Assembly (NCBI RefSeq): GCF_002210225.1
Contig: NZ_MWUJ01000021.1
Span: 1-32,993, forward strand
Direction of reading: 5' to 3'
Origin: Geofilum rhodophaeum
GTDB lineage: Bacteria; Bacteroidota; Bacteroidia; Bacteroidales; Marinilabiliaceae
Length of the DNA: 32,993 nt
In this document: one piece after another, positions 1-7,628 of the stretch
How the letters are laid out: every line of letters starts with the position of its first letter
How positions within the stretch are numbered: the stretch's first letter is position 1
The notes under the pieces: model-generated
What the model saw: the letters and a program-made list of their open reading frames with translations, nothing else
The model's database searches: none
What the model was told of the DNA's origin: nothing
Position numbers and translations under genes: made by a program

Positions 1-2
1 CC

Positions 3-695
3 GACAAGCTGGGGCGCGTGCAGGTGCGCTTCTTCTGGCAGGACCAGGACGCTGCCAGCAACTGGATGCGGGTACAAACACCCGGCGCCGGTACCAGCGC
101 AGTCATCGAAAAGAACCGCGGCTTTTGGTTCGTCCCTGAAATCGGCGACCAGGTCATGGTCGCCTTTGAGCAGGGCGATCCCTCCCGGCCCTTTGTGGCC
201 GGCAGCCTCTTCCACATGAACAACACCAGTGGCATGGTGGCCGACAACAACATCAAAGCCATCACCACCCGCAGCGGGCACACCATCGAGTTCGACGACA
301 CCGACGGGGCCGAGAAAATTACCATTTACGACAAGGAGCAAAGTGTGATCCAGTTCAATACCGCAGAAAAATCAATCAAGATTCAGGCGATGGAGAATGT
401 AGAGATTGGTGCTAAAAACATCAAATTGGTTGCCGAAGAAAACCTTGATTTTGGCGCAGCCAAGAACATTACGATGGCTGCCGAAGAAGCCTTGTCGCTG
501 CAATCGGGGAAAGACACCGGCATAAAGGCCAAAGGTGCTGCTACTGTTGAAGCAACAAAGGATTTGACGCTGAACGGTCAGAACTTCACTGCAGAAGGTA
601 AGCAAAATGCCGAAGTTAAGGGTGGTGTTCAGACCAGCATTTCGGGAACAATGACTTCCGTTCAAGGTGGAGGTGGTAAGGTAGAAGTGATGTAA
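3..695 (+). CDS. vgrG: VgrG type VI secretion spike protein, C-terminal part (5' end outside window)
   Basis: This is the C-terminal part of a VgrG, the trimeric spike of the type VI secretion tail, which carries PAAR tips and effectors into target cells. The frame is open from base 3, so the gene begins outside the window; the GTG at 18 is internal. The first ~75 visible residues carry the gp5-like OB-fold signature: KLGRVQVRFFW, then an SxWMRVQTPGAG-type stretch, then GFWFVPEIGDQVMVAFE and a GDPSRPFVAGSLFH segment. The rest is the repetitive beta-helix needle (alternating short beta strands, many K/E/N/I residues, Gly-rich end GGGGKVEVM). Base composition drops from GC-rich to AT-richer near nt 340, where the conserved part gives way to the variable needle. 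A PAAR gene follows 73 bp downstream, as expected for a vgrG module. The family assignment is firm. The T6SS subtype is not visible because no core genes are present. Confidence 0.93.
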   Translation, partial: DKLGRVQVRFFWQDQDAASNWMRVQTPGAGTSAVIEKNRGFWFVPEIGDQVMVAFEQGDPSRPFVAGSLFHMNNTSGMVADNNIKAITTRSGHTIEFDDTDGAEKITIYDKEQSVIQFNTAEKSIKIQAMENVEIGAKNIKLVAEENLDFGAAKNITMAAEEALSLQSGKDTGIKAKGAATVEATKDLTLNGQNFTAEGKQNAEVKGGVQTSISGTMTSVQGGGGKVEVM

Positions 696-768
696 GCAAG
701 GTGTTAACGATTACCCAAACCCAAACTTAAACCCAAATCCCAATAGCAACCACAAAAATGAATTGATC

Positions 769-1272
769 ATGGCAGGAAAACCAATAGCCACCATAGGCAG
801 TATGCATGTTTGTCCCATGGTAACAGGATACGTCCCCCACGTGGGAGGACCGGTAAGTGGTCCCGGAGCGCCCAATGTGCTGATCAACGGAAAGCCAGCA
901 GCCTTAATGGGCGATATGTGTGTGTGCACCGGCCCTCCGGATTCTATTGTTCAGGGAGAACCCACTGTTTTAATTAATGGCACGCCGGTGGCCACTATGG
1001 GCAGTATGACTGCCCACGGTGGCAGCATAGTGGTGGGAGAACCCACAGTGATGGTCAGCTCAGCAACCCCCAATAAAAAAGCCTTTACCCCTTTGGCTGA
1101 GATTCAACGTCCGGAGTTTAAACGTATAGAGGTGCTTTTTAATAAAGGCAAGGACTTGGTCACCGGCAGCAAAAATGCTGAAAAAATGAAGGAAGCCAAA
1201 GCCGCTCAGGATAAAGTGGACGAAGAAGTCATTGAGCACGGGTTTGTACCCGATTATGAATTTAGTGTTTAA
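769..1272 (+). CDS. PAAR-domain T6SS tip protein
   Basis: A 167-residue PAAR-like protein, the conical tip that sits on VgrG and links it to cargo effectors. I chose the ATG at 769 (MAGKPIATIG) over an in-frame TTG at 763. Residues 1-100 hold the repeating PAAR pattern of short Gly/Pro/Ala strands: GKPIATIGSMHVCP, INGKPAALMGD, INGTPVATMGSMTAHGG and VVGEPTVMVSS. Cys and His residues near positions 13-14 and 48-50 fit the metal-binding tip of the fold. The last ~65 residues are a charged, Lys/Glu-rich, probably helical tail that could dock the downstream effector (inference). The gene sits between vgrG and the large hydrolase gene, which begins 18 bp after its stop, so the three are probably one operon. 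Confidence 0.9.
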   Translation: MAGKPIATIGSMHVCPMVTGYVPHVGGPVSGPGAPNVLINGKPAALMGDMCVCTGPPDSIVQGEPTVLINGTPVATMGSMTAHGGSIVVGEPTVMVSSATPNKKAFTPLAEIQRPEFKRIEVLFNKGKDLVTGSKNAEKMKEAKAAQDKVDEEVIEHGFVPDYEFSV

Positions 1273-1290
1273 GCCCTAACCCCTATAACG

Positions 1291-4200
1291 ATGAAGTTTG
1301 AATACCCTATACCTGTTTCCGGAGAGGATGCCACAGAGCTGCTGGGGCACAAAAATGCGGTGGGCCATTATCCGATGGGTCGCCTTTTTAACTGGCACGG
1401 AGGACTGCACGTTTTTGAAAGGGAGTATGCACCCATCAAAGCGATAGCCGACGGAGTGGTAATTGCCTACCGCGTAGGAAAAACTGCCATTGAATGTGAA
1501 GGGGTCAAGTTCTCGAACAGCTTTGTGCTGATCAAGCATAAGTATGTTAGTCCCCAAGGCCGGGAGCTGCCCTTTTACTCCTTGTACAATCACCTGATGA
1601 CCTTTGATGAGCTAACAGCCCAAAACAAGGTGCCGGATATTTTTGGCGTGCAAAAGTTTGAAGTAAGCGGGCAGACCATCAAAGGGCTTTTTATGCGTAA
1701 AGCAAGCAATTTTGATGAAAAGGTGCTTGTTCCCAAGGGCATGACTGTAACGATAGACTTTGATACCAATGCCCAAAGTGCTGGTGCTACGCAATGGGCA
1801 GCAGACAAAAAGAAGGAGCAATATAAGAAAGTGAAATACGTGGATCCTTTTACCAAGACTGAGTATGAAGATTACTATATTTTCTATAGCACCGACCGGT
1901 TCACCAATGTTACGGGTAGCCATTACGAAGTGGATACCAGTGAAGACAGTACCCTGAAAAAAGGGGAGAACATCAGAGCGCTTAATGGATCGAGCATAAA
2001 ATATGTAGTGCCTAATGGTACTTCAGTGGTGGTGGATGGCTTTGTTGAGGACAAAAAAGACTACTATCGAGTAAAGAGCTTGGACGGCGAAAAATGTGAT
2101 GAAGAATTAAGGGTTTGGGCAAAAAGTCTTGCAGGAGCTAAGGAGAAGGCTTTGTGTTTGGTAGAAGGTGATTGTGGCGATGTAGTTACCGGCGAGGACT
2201 GCGACATTGAAGTCTCAGCGGGAGATGTTGTAGGCTTTGTTGGCCTCAATGGTTTTGCCAACAACGAAAGCCATCGGTCGGTCCACGTTGAGGTGTTTAC
2301 CAATGAAGCCAGCCTGTCGTCCTTCCTGAAAGGTGTTGAAGGAGAAAAAGACGATGTGAAGGATACCCTTAATTATACCAAAATAGCACGCGGGGCAAAG
2401 CTCTCTTTGAAATACCCATTAACCATTTTAAAGGACGACGAGATTAAGGTAGAGGAGTTTCCCGAAGGAGAGGACGAGAAGTATTGTCGCATAAGTCTGG
2501 CAAAAGTGGTGCGTGAGGTAACTTATTATTACCACACCCATAAGTCTGCGGCAAATTCTTATCTGAGCTATAAGTCCGGCACCCAGGTTACTGGTGCTGA
2601 TGGTGAAATAGTCTCGGCACAGTATACCCCCGCTAAACTGAAAGAACTTAACCTTTTATTTTACAATAGCCTGCAGAAAGACTCCATCCTCGATTGGGTA
2701 GCTTCTCCGGCTGCTGATCGGCGACAGGTATCTTTTTGCCCCTCTGCGGGTAGCCTTACGCTGTGGACCACCAAGGCAGCCTTGGGGATAAGTAGTAAAC
2801 CCAGTGCTCCTATTAAGCTGACTGCCGATTTGCAAGAGTTGTACTATAAGCGACCAGAGAATGACGAGATTGAATTTGAGGTTGAGCAAGACGTTTTCAA
2901 AAAGACTGCTGACCTTGAAAAGATTGGCTCAGAGAAAGATCAAAACTGCTGGTATAAGGTAAAGGCCCTGAGAAGCAACATGGACGACAATGGAAAAAGA
3001 ACATACAGTTCGGTGGAAGGATATATCAAATCGGACGATTCAAACGTTAGTAGTGTGTCGGCCTACGATTGGGAATCCTTTGGTTTTGAAATGCTCGACA
3101 GTCAGGCAGACGCCTTTGTCTTTAACAATTCGACAGAGGGCATAGTGGAAAGTAAAGCATCGGAATTTTTGAAAGCAGTTTGGAAACATATCGATTTGAA
3201 TGGCGACGGTGAACTCAGTCGCCCGGAGTTGGCGAAGGCCCTAAAAGACAGTGTTGCACAGCAAAGGTTGTCGCGCCTTGTTTGTTACCACCAAAGTGAG
3301 TGGGGAGTAGATTATGAAGCTTTGAAATCTGAAGTGGAGGTTTTGCTGGACGAAGGCATCAATAGGGAACAGGACGAAGAGAAAAAACAAAAACTTACCG
3401 AAAAGAAAGACAAAACCCTGGCCTCCCTGGAAACTAAGGTCAAAAGCTTTAACTTTTGGGATAAGGTGAAGGAACCAGGAGCGGCAGTTGCACCCGCAGC
3501 TCCACCACCACCTGCTCCTCCCGGGCAAACTTCACTTTCTGCGAGAATTGCAAATATGGACTCTCCTATTTTGACTAACTTGTACCCTGCCATGCAACAA
3601 GCCATTTCAACTTCAGAGAGTACCGCAATTACGTACGAACCGGCGTACGTACCTATGCCCAAGCATCCTAAGTTTTGGCACTTCCACCCCATGGCTTTTG
3701 TGGAGCAGATGAGGAGGACCAGACAAACATATAAGAAAGGTGATAAAGGTCAGGTTGTCTTGGAAATTAACTTTCGGCTTGCTGGTTTTGGTGGGGCATT
3801 GCCGACTGATGAATTTACGGATTTGACAGAAAAAGCTGTAAAGCAATTTCAAAAGGATTACATGAAAACAAATCCTACTGGCAAGGTGGATAGCTTTACT
3901 CTTGATGCTTTGGATGATTTTAATGATAAGTATCAGTTTTCAAAAGGGAGCTTAGAATGCCCTAGTTGTTCCTGTGGTGGATTTGGAAATGGTAAGTATC
4001 CAGAACAGAAGGGTAAGAGCTCAATAGCCGAAATGTACAGGAAGTATGAATATCCAGGCGTTCATCGCTCTCTGATATGGGCATTGAAAGCTATCATTTT
4101 TTATTTGGATGAAAATAGTGAGGAATTAGGGTATTCTTTCAATAGTATCAATTCTGGTTATAGGTGTTGGTTGAATAATATTAAGCACGCAAGAACTTCT

Positions 4201-4494
4201 ACCAATCACATGGGGAAGTCTTTGGATCTAAGCTTTAATAAAAATAGCCTTGTTGATATCGAAACTATTCGTGATAAGATCATAATACCCAAAATCGGGG
4301 CACAATTAAGATGGAGTCTGCCAAATAAGTTTTCATTGGAGCCATCGAGGAAGAGTTATCCTACTGAGTATATTGCAACGTCATGGATTCATATAGATGT
4401 AAGACAATTTGATTTGAAATATTTAGATGATTCTTTTTTTGTAAAAAGTATTGAAGATGCAACTCGAAACAGAATAGCAGCAAATATCACTTAA
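1291..4494 (+). CDS. Multidomain peptidoglycan hydrolase, probable VgrG/PAAR-linked T6SS effector (M23-like, EF-hand, PG-binding-like, M15-like)
   Basis: A 1067-residue protein without a signal peptide, encoded directly behind vgrG and PAAR; a T6SS cell-wall effector is the natural reading. Residues ~30-335 look like an interrupted M23/LytM peptidase. H36-G-G-L-H40 replaces the usual HxxxD, YNHLM (99-103) resembles the catalytic YxHL, and SVHVEV (330-335, H332) replaces HLHFEV. Residues ~110-290 appear to be an insertion with SH3-like strands. An EF-hand loop lies at 635-646 (DLNGDGELSRPE). A charged helix (~665-725) and an Ala/Pro linker (~731-747) follow. Residues ~815-880 resemble a peptidoglycan-binding domain. 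The C-terminus has a CPSCSCGGFGNG knot (890 on) and an M15-like site: SGYRC (955-959), NHMGKSLDL (H973, D979) and WIHID (1032-1036, H1034). The last ~180 codons are clearly AT-richer. Family calls rest on motifs; substrate and delivery are inferred. Confidence 0.82.
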   Translation: MKFEYPIPVSGEDATELLGHKNAVGHYPMGRLFNWHGGLHVFEREYAPIKAIADGVVIAYRVGKTAIECEGVKFSNSFVLIKHKYVSPQGRELPFYSLYNHLMTFDELTAQNKVPDIFGVQKFEVSGQTIKGLFMRKASNFDEKVLVPKGMTVTIDFDTNAQSAGATQWAADKKKEQYKKVKYVDPFTKTEYEDYYIFYSTDRFTNVTGSHYEVDTSEDSTLKKGENIRALNGSSIKYVVPNGTSVVVDGFVEDKKDYYRVKSLDGEKCDEELRVWAKSLAGAKEKALCLVEGDCGDVVTGEDCDIEVSAGDVVGFVGLNGFANNESHRSVHVEVFTNEASLSSFLKGVEGEKDDVKDTLNYTKIARGAKLSLKYPLTILKDDEIKVEEFPEGEDEKYCRISLAKVVREVTYYYHTHKSAANSYLSYKSGTQVTGADGEIVSAQYTPAKLKELNLLFYNSLQKDSILDWVASPAADRRQVSFCPSAGSLTLWTTKAALGISSKPSAPIKLTADLQELYYKRPENDEIEFEVEQDVFKKTADLEKIGSEKDQNCWYKVKALRSNMDDNGKRTYSSVEGYIKSDDSNVSSVSAYDWESFGFEMLDSQADAFVFNNSTEGIVESKASEFLKAVWKHIDLNGDGELSRPELAKALKDSVAQQRLSRLVCYHQSEWGVDYEALKSEVEVLLDEGINREQDEEKKQKLTEKKDKTLASLETKVKSFNFWDKVKEPGAAVAPAAPPPPAPPGQTSLSARIANMDSPILTNLYPAMQQAISTSESTAITYEPAYVPMPKHPKFWHFHPMAFVEQMRRTRQTYKKGDKGQVVLEINFRLAGFGGALPTDEFTDLTEKAVKQFQKDYMKTNPTGKVDSFTLDALDDFNDKYQFSKGSLECPSCSCGGFGNGKYPEQKGKSSIAEMYRKYEYPGVHRSLIWALKAIIFYLDENSEELGYSFNSINSGYRCWLNNIKHARTSTNHMGKSLDLSFNKNSLVDIETIRDKIIIPKIGAQLRWSLPNKFSLEPSRKSYPTEYIATSWIHIDVRQFDLKYLDDSFFVKSIEDATRNRIAANIT

Positions 4495-4504
4495 AATATG
4501 TATT

Positions 4505-5107
4505 ATGAATGTTAAACTGATTGTGATCTTTTCCATTTTTCTTTTTTCTTGCAAAAATGGAAATCAAGCTAGTAAGATAAAGGAGAGTATTAGCCAAGAA
4601 TCTATTGACAACGTTAATTCTTCTGCTGTCTTTGGAACATTAAATGTTGAATTCGATAAATTTTGTATTGGTTTGGAAGAACATTCTTTGCCGATAAATT
4701 ATTCTTTTGAGTTTATTATTGATTTGCCAAAATTCAAACCCCTACCAGAAAATTTAAACCAATTCTTTGTTGATCGAAATGTTGCCAATGCAAGTATTGC
4801 AAAAATGCCAAATCACAATAATAATCAAATATTTATGATTGCATGGCTTGAAGAGTCTGGCGAAACATTGTTAGAGCTTTGTTCTATTACCGATGAAATC
4901 CGTAGGCTTCCTATTTTTTATGCAAAGGATTATGATAGGGATGGTCAGTTAGGAACGATTAAAACTACTTTTGAGATAGCAAAGAATTATGAGATTTTTC
5001 TTACTGAAGTTTTTACTCCTTTTGATTCTGATAATTCAAGCGCTTTGGTCTTAAACGAAAGCAATTATGTTATTAATTCAAAAGGCCATTTTGTAGAGAA
5101 AAAGTAG
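4505..5107 (+). CDS. Small lipoprotein, candidate immunity protein for the upstream hydrolase
   Basis: A 200-residue lipoprotein of unknown family. The N-terminus is a short lipoprotein signal (MNVKLIVIFSIFLFSC) with a lipobox FLFSC ending at Cys16, so the mature protein should be anchored in an envelope membrane facing the periplasm. It begins 10 bp after the effector stop codon and shares the AT-rich composition of the effector's C-terminal domain. Position, envelope location and composition are what one expects of an immunity protein against a periplasmic peptidoglycan hydrolase, but no known immunity family was recognised, so this role is inference. One visible motif is D142-Y-D144-R-D146-G147-Q-L, a DxDxDG calcium-loop-like sequence, noteworthy because the effector also carries an EF-hand loop. 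An ordinary envelope lipoprotein is the alternative. Confidence 0.72.
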   Translation: MNVKLIVIFSIFLFSCKNGNQASKIKESISQESIDNVNSSAVFGTLNVEFDKFCIGLEEHSLPINYSFEFIIDLPKFKPLPENLNQFFVDRNVANASIAKMPNHNNNQIFMIAWLEESGETLLELCSITDEIRRLPIFYAKDYDRDGQLGTIKTTFEIAKNYEIFLTEVFTPFDSDNSSALVLNESNYVINSKGHFVEKK

Positions 5108-5457
5108 CCGTTTTAAAGGATTCTGTTTTCAGCTTACCAGAGTACTGGCTCAAGCTAAGAAAATAAATGCATCTAGGCCTCCCATAATCGAACAGTTTTT
5201 TGGTTTTACCTAAATTGAGCGATTCATAATTTCACCTGCCCCTGTCGTCTCACTTGATTTCAAAAAAACGGAAATTTTCTCAGAGGTAGGCTTCTTTCGT
5301 GTACTTTTTCAAGGAAAATTCAGTTCTGTTTTTCACTCAAACCGAACTTTATCGCATTTTCTATGGGTCTGGACATAAGTCTCCCATTACCACTTATAGA
5401 GGCTCCTTTTTAAGGGTGTTGTAAGTACTATTTATAACTCACCTAATATATCCCAGT
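5108..5457. other. Intergenic stretch, no gene recognised
   Basis: A 350-bp AT-rich gap between the small lipoprotein gene and the SH3-domain gene. One plus-strand frame stays open for about 50 codons in the middle but has no convincing start and no recognisable product. It may be a decayed gene remnant. No RNA gene, clear promoter or terminator was identified. Confidence 0.4.
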
Positions 5458-6300
5458 ATGAGATTTTTCACCTTGGTTAGTTTGCTATTAATAGTTAATT
5501 CATCTTATAGTCAATTAAGAACATTGACACCGGTAAATCTGAGAAGCAGGCCCTCTGTAATAGATTCAGAGATAATTTGTGTTTTAAAGAGTGGAACACT
5601 TTTGAAGGATGCGGTTTTGGAGGATGGCTGGTATTGTATTTTTGCGGATAGTATTCAGGGTTATGTTAAATCAGATTTTGTTGCTGACTACTATTTTGAG
5701 AAGCCCTGCATGAATGAATTAATAAAAGAAAGCTATTATTCTTATATTCTTGCCGTTAATTCTCTTGACTCTAGCCTGGCTCTTCTTGTTGATAACGGAT
5801 GGGGTGGTGCAATTGATGGCCCAGCATTAAGTATCTGCATAAGTAACTATTCAGAAAGCAGCAGTAAAAACAAGGAGCTGCAAATAAACAAAAGGCTCCC
5901 TTCGCTTTCCACATCAAAAGAAATTCAAGAACAGCAGCAAGCCCTCATAAATTTGGCATGGGATGAGATGGGGGTTGCCATTCAGCAGTTCTTATTTAAC
6001 AACAATTTTACTCAAAAATCAAAAGAGGATATTCAGGGGATTGAGGTGTTGTCCTGTAGAGAGATAGGTGTGGAGTGTTCTTATGAAACAATTAGTACGG
6101 ACGCCGGTGAATCTATCCCTGTGATCCATACAATTACATACCAAGGTCAAGAGGTCTGGCGAGATGAAAGTAACAATATTGAAGGTGGAGCAAAGGAGAT
6201 TGTAAGCGTTCTAGCAATTGGAGAAAAAACGATCAGGCTTTTAATAGAATTTGCTGGGGATAATCATCCATATTTTGAGACAGTCTACTTTGAGAGATAG
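5458..6300 (+). CDS. Secreted protein with N-terminal bacterial SH3 domain
   Basis: A 280-residue protein with a signal peptide (about residues 1-18, ending SSYS/Q), so it is exported. Residues ~23-76 fit a bacterial SH3 (SH3_3) domain: VNLRSRPSVIDSEI, then a hydrophobic strand CVLKSGTLL, then DGWYCIF and the closing GYVKSDFV. Such domains usually bind peptidoglycan or peptides in the envelope. The remaining ~200 residues are not recognised; they contain a Gly-rich segment (NGWGGAIDG) and several Cys. The gene is AT-rich and lies in the same direction as the VgrG module. It could be a second immunity or adaptor protein of that module or unrelated cargo; the sequence does not decide. Confidence 0.7.
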   Translation: MRFFTLVSLLLIVNSSYSQLRTLTPVNLRSRPSVIDSEIICVLKSGTLLKDAVLEDGWYCIFADSIQGYVKSDFVADYYFEKPCMNELIKESYYSYILAVNSLDSSLALLVDNGWGGAIDGPALSICISNYSESSSKNKELQINKRLPSLSTSKEIQEQQQALINLAWDEMGVAIQQFLFNNNFTQKSKEDIQGIEVLSCREIGVECSYETISTDAGESIPVIHTITYQGQEVWRDESNNIEGGAKEIVSVLAIGEKTIRLLIEFAGDNHPYFETVYFER

Positions 6301-6377
6301 GGTATATGAAACCTTATAATACAACCCAAATGTTGGACCCTAAAAACATAGCTTTTAAATTTTCCCTCGTTGAAGGG

Positions 6378-6391
6378 GAGTCGTAGGACTC
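6378..6391. repeat. Small inverted repeat just before the first pbpC-end copy
   Basis: GAGTC-gtag-GACTC forms a perfect 5-bp stem with a 4-base loop. The flanking GGGG (6375-6378) and CCCC (6397-6400) can extend pairing imperfectly. It abuts the left border of the decayed pbpC 3'-end copy. Whether it is functional is unknown. Confidence 0.4.
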
Positions 6392-6396
6392 AGTTC

Positions 6397-6437
6397 CCCC
6401 TAATTCTTTAAGGTGGCGAAGATGTGGCGGGTGTTGT
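6397..6437 (-). pseudogene. Decayed copy of the pbpC 3' end (copy 1)
   Basis: Read on the minus strand, this stretch encodes NNTRHIFATLKN followed by a stop, matching the last residues of PBP1C at 13361-15691 (DTRRIFATLKN). DNA identity to 13358-13398 is nearly complete up to about 6436 and then fades, with only weak similarity for a few dozen bases further. The match begins at the CCCC that includes the last base of the stop codon's complement, as in copy 2. It is in the same orientation as pbpC and copy 2, so the three are direct repeats. It marks the border between the VgrG/SH3 block and the KilA-N block. Confidence 0.75.
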
Positions 6438-6481
6438 TTATGGTGCTGTTTCTTATAAGACAGGCAAAGGTTTGGAATCGT

Positions 6482-6507
6482 AGCAAGCGGGGCAGTCCCA
6501 CCTTGCT
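6482..6507. repeat. Inverted repeat upstream of the KilA-N gene
   Basis: AGCAAG (6482-6487) and CTTGCT (6502-6507) form a 6-bp stem around a GC-rich 14-base loop that itself contains GGG/CCC complementarity. It lies between the decayed pbpC copy and the start of the KilA-N gene. It could be a transcript structure or a relic of a mobile-element end; neither is shown. Confidence 0.35.
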
Positions 6508-6544
6508 GTCGGACCGCTGGAAACATTGTTTTAAAAGGAATAAA

Positions 6545-7417
6545 ATGAGTAAAACAAGATTGAATGTAAATGATTTACAGATTGTCCTTTACAAACAAAA
6601 GGAAGACGAATATATCTCGCTGACAGACATGGCTAAATTCAGAGATTCTGAAAGAACAAATTACATCATCCAGAACTGGATGCGAACAAGAAATACAATT
6701 GAATTTTTAGGACTTTGGGAGCAACTGAGAAATCCAAGGTTTAAAAGCATCGAATTCGATGCCTTTAGAAATGAATCAGGGTCAAATAGTTTTACTCTAA
6801 CTCCGAAGAAATGGATAAAAGCAACAAACTCTATCGGGATTATCTCAAAATCTGGAAGATATGGCGGAACATATGCACATAAAGACATTGCTTTTGAATT
6901 TGCATCATGGATAAGTCCAACATTCAAGCTTTACTTGATAACTGAATACCAAAGGCTTAAAGAGATGGAAACCAACCAATATAATCTTGAATGGAATGTT
7001 AAAAGAATCCTAAGTAAAACCAATTATCATATTCATACAGATGCTGTTAAAAACTTCATTCTGCCAGATAAGAATTATGAAAAAGACAAGGAATGGATAG
7101 CCTACGCCGAAGAAGCTGATTTATTAAATGTTGCACTTTTCAACTGTACAGCAAAAGATTGGAGAGAAGTAAATCCTAATTTAGCAAAAAAATCAATGAA
7201 CATAAGAGATATTGCCAGTATTAATGAACTTGCCATTTTGTCGAATTTAAATGCACAAATGATTAAAGAAAAAGTGGATAAGCCAGAAAGGTTTGAAAAG
7301 TTGAGAGACATCGCAAAATATCAATTGACAATATTGAACGAAAAGGACTTTATGAAAGCATTGAAAAAATTGAATGACAATGTTTTTATTGATAAAAGGA
7401 ATCGACTAGAAGAATAA
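6545..7417 (+). CDS. KilA-N domain protein
   Basis: A 290-residue KilA-N family protein. I start it at the ATG at 6545 (MSKTRLNVNDLQI) because the open frame upstream runs into the duplicated pbpC fragment and has no coding character. Residues ~10-140 carry the KilA-N pattern: YISLTDMAKF, YIIQNWMRTRNTIEFLGLWE, a W-containing segment, then GRYGGTYAHKDIAFEFASWISPTFKLYLITEY. The C-terminal half is charged and probably helical. KilA-N domains are DNA-binding modules common in large DNA viruses, phages and mobile elements, often as solitary genes in Bacteroidota genomes. The gene is AT-rich and isolated, bounded on both sides by copies of the pbpC end, which fits acquisition as a single-gene cassette. 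Its target is unknown. Confidence 0.88.
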   Translation: MSKTRLNVNDLQIVLYKQKEDEYISLTDMAKFRDSERTNYIIQNWMRTRNTIEFLGLWEQLRNPRFKSIEFDAFRNESGSNSFTLTPKKWIKATNSIGIISKSGRYGGTYAHKDIAFEFASWISPTFKLYLITEYQRLKEMETNQYNLEWNVKRILSKTNYHIHTDAVKNFILPDKNYEKDKEWIAYAEEADLLNVALFNCTAKDWREVNPNLAKKSMNIRDIASINELAILSNLNAQMIKEKVDKPERFEKLRDIAKYQLTILNEKDFMKALKKLNDNVFIDKRNRLEE

Positions 7418-7448
7418 ACAACGAAGCGCCAATATCATATATAAAACA

Positions 7449-7463
7449 TTGGGGGATCCCCAA
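7449..7463. terminator. Hairpin downstream of the KilA-N gene
   Basis: TTGGGG-GAT-CCCCAA forms a perfect 6-bp stem with a 3-base loop 31 bp after the KilA-N stop codon. There is no clean T-run after it, so termination is only a possibility; it could instead be part of the cassette border. Confidence 0.35.
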
Positions 7464-7502
7464 ACGGTTGTTAACATTCCCGATGATGATGAAGAAGATT
7501 GC

Positions 7503-7628
7503 ACCCCTAATTCTTTAAGGTGGCGAAGATGCGGCGGGTGTCGGTGGCGCCGGTTTGGTCTACTATTTTTAGGGTGTTCCAGCCTTTTTTGAAGGTGACG
7601 CTCATGCGGTGTTCGCCGTTGGTGCTGC
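7503..7628 (-). pseudogene. Duplicated pbpC 3' end (copy 2)
   Basis: This 126-bp stretch matches 13357-13482, the 3' end of pbpC, in direct orientation. I count three mismatches, at 7561, 7595 and 7618. Translated on the minus strand it gives the last 37-38 residues of PBP1C, with one silent change and two substitutions (Ile to Thr and Lys to Asn), ending in the same IFATLKN-stop. The match starts four bases beyond the stop codon and ends sharply at 7628, where an unrelated plus-strand reading frame takes over. There is no upstream pbpC coding sequence here, so it is a 3'-only fragment. It forms the border between the KilA-N block and the PG-binding/LRR block. Confidence 0.92.

Noticed and set aside
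6306-6386. A 26-codon ORF starting MKPYNTTQML
   Set aside because: Too short, no recognisable product, and it ends in the inverted repeat before the pbpC-end copy; more likely chance or a remnant.
6413-6544. Upstream extension of the KilA-N gene to 6413
   Set aside because: The extension lies in the decayed pbpC fragment and the inverted repeat. The ATG at 6545 starts the conserved domain region.
7418-7502. Integron attC-like site after the KilA-N gene
   Set aside because: There is a hairpin and a GTTGTTAAC sequence, but the paired RYYYAAC/GTTRRRY core sites needed for attC could not be matched, and no integron integrase is present.
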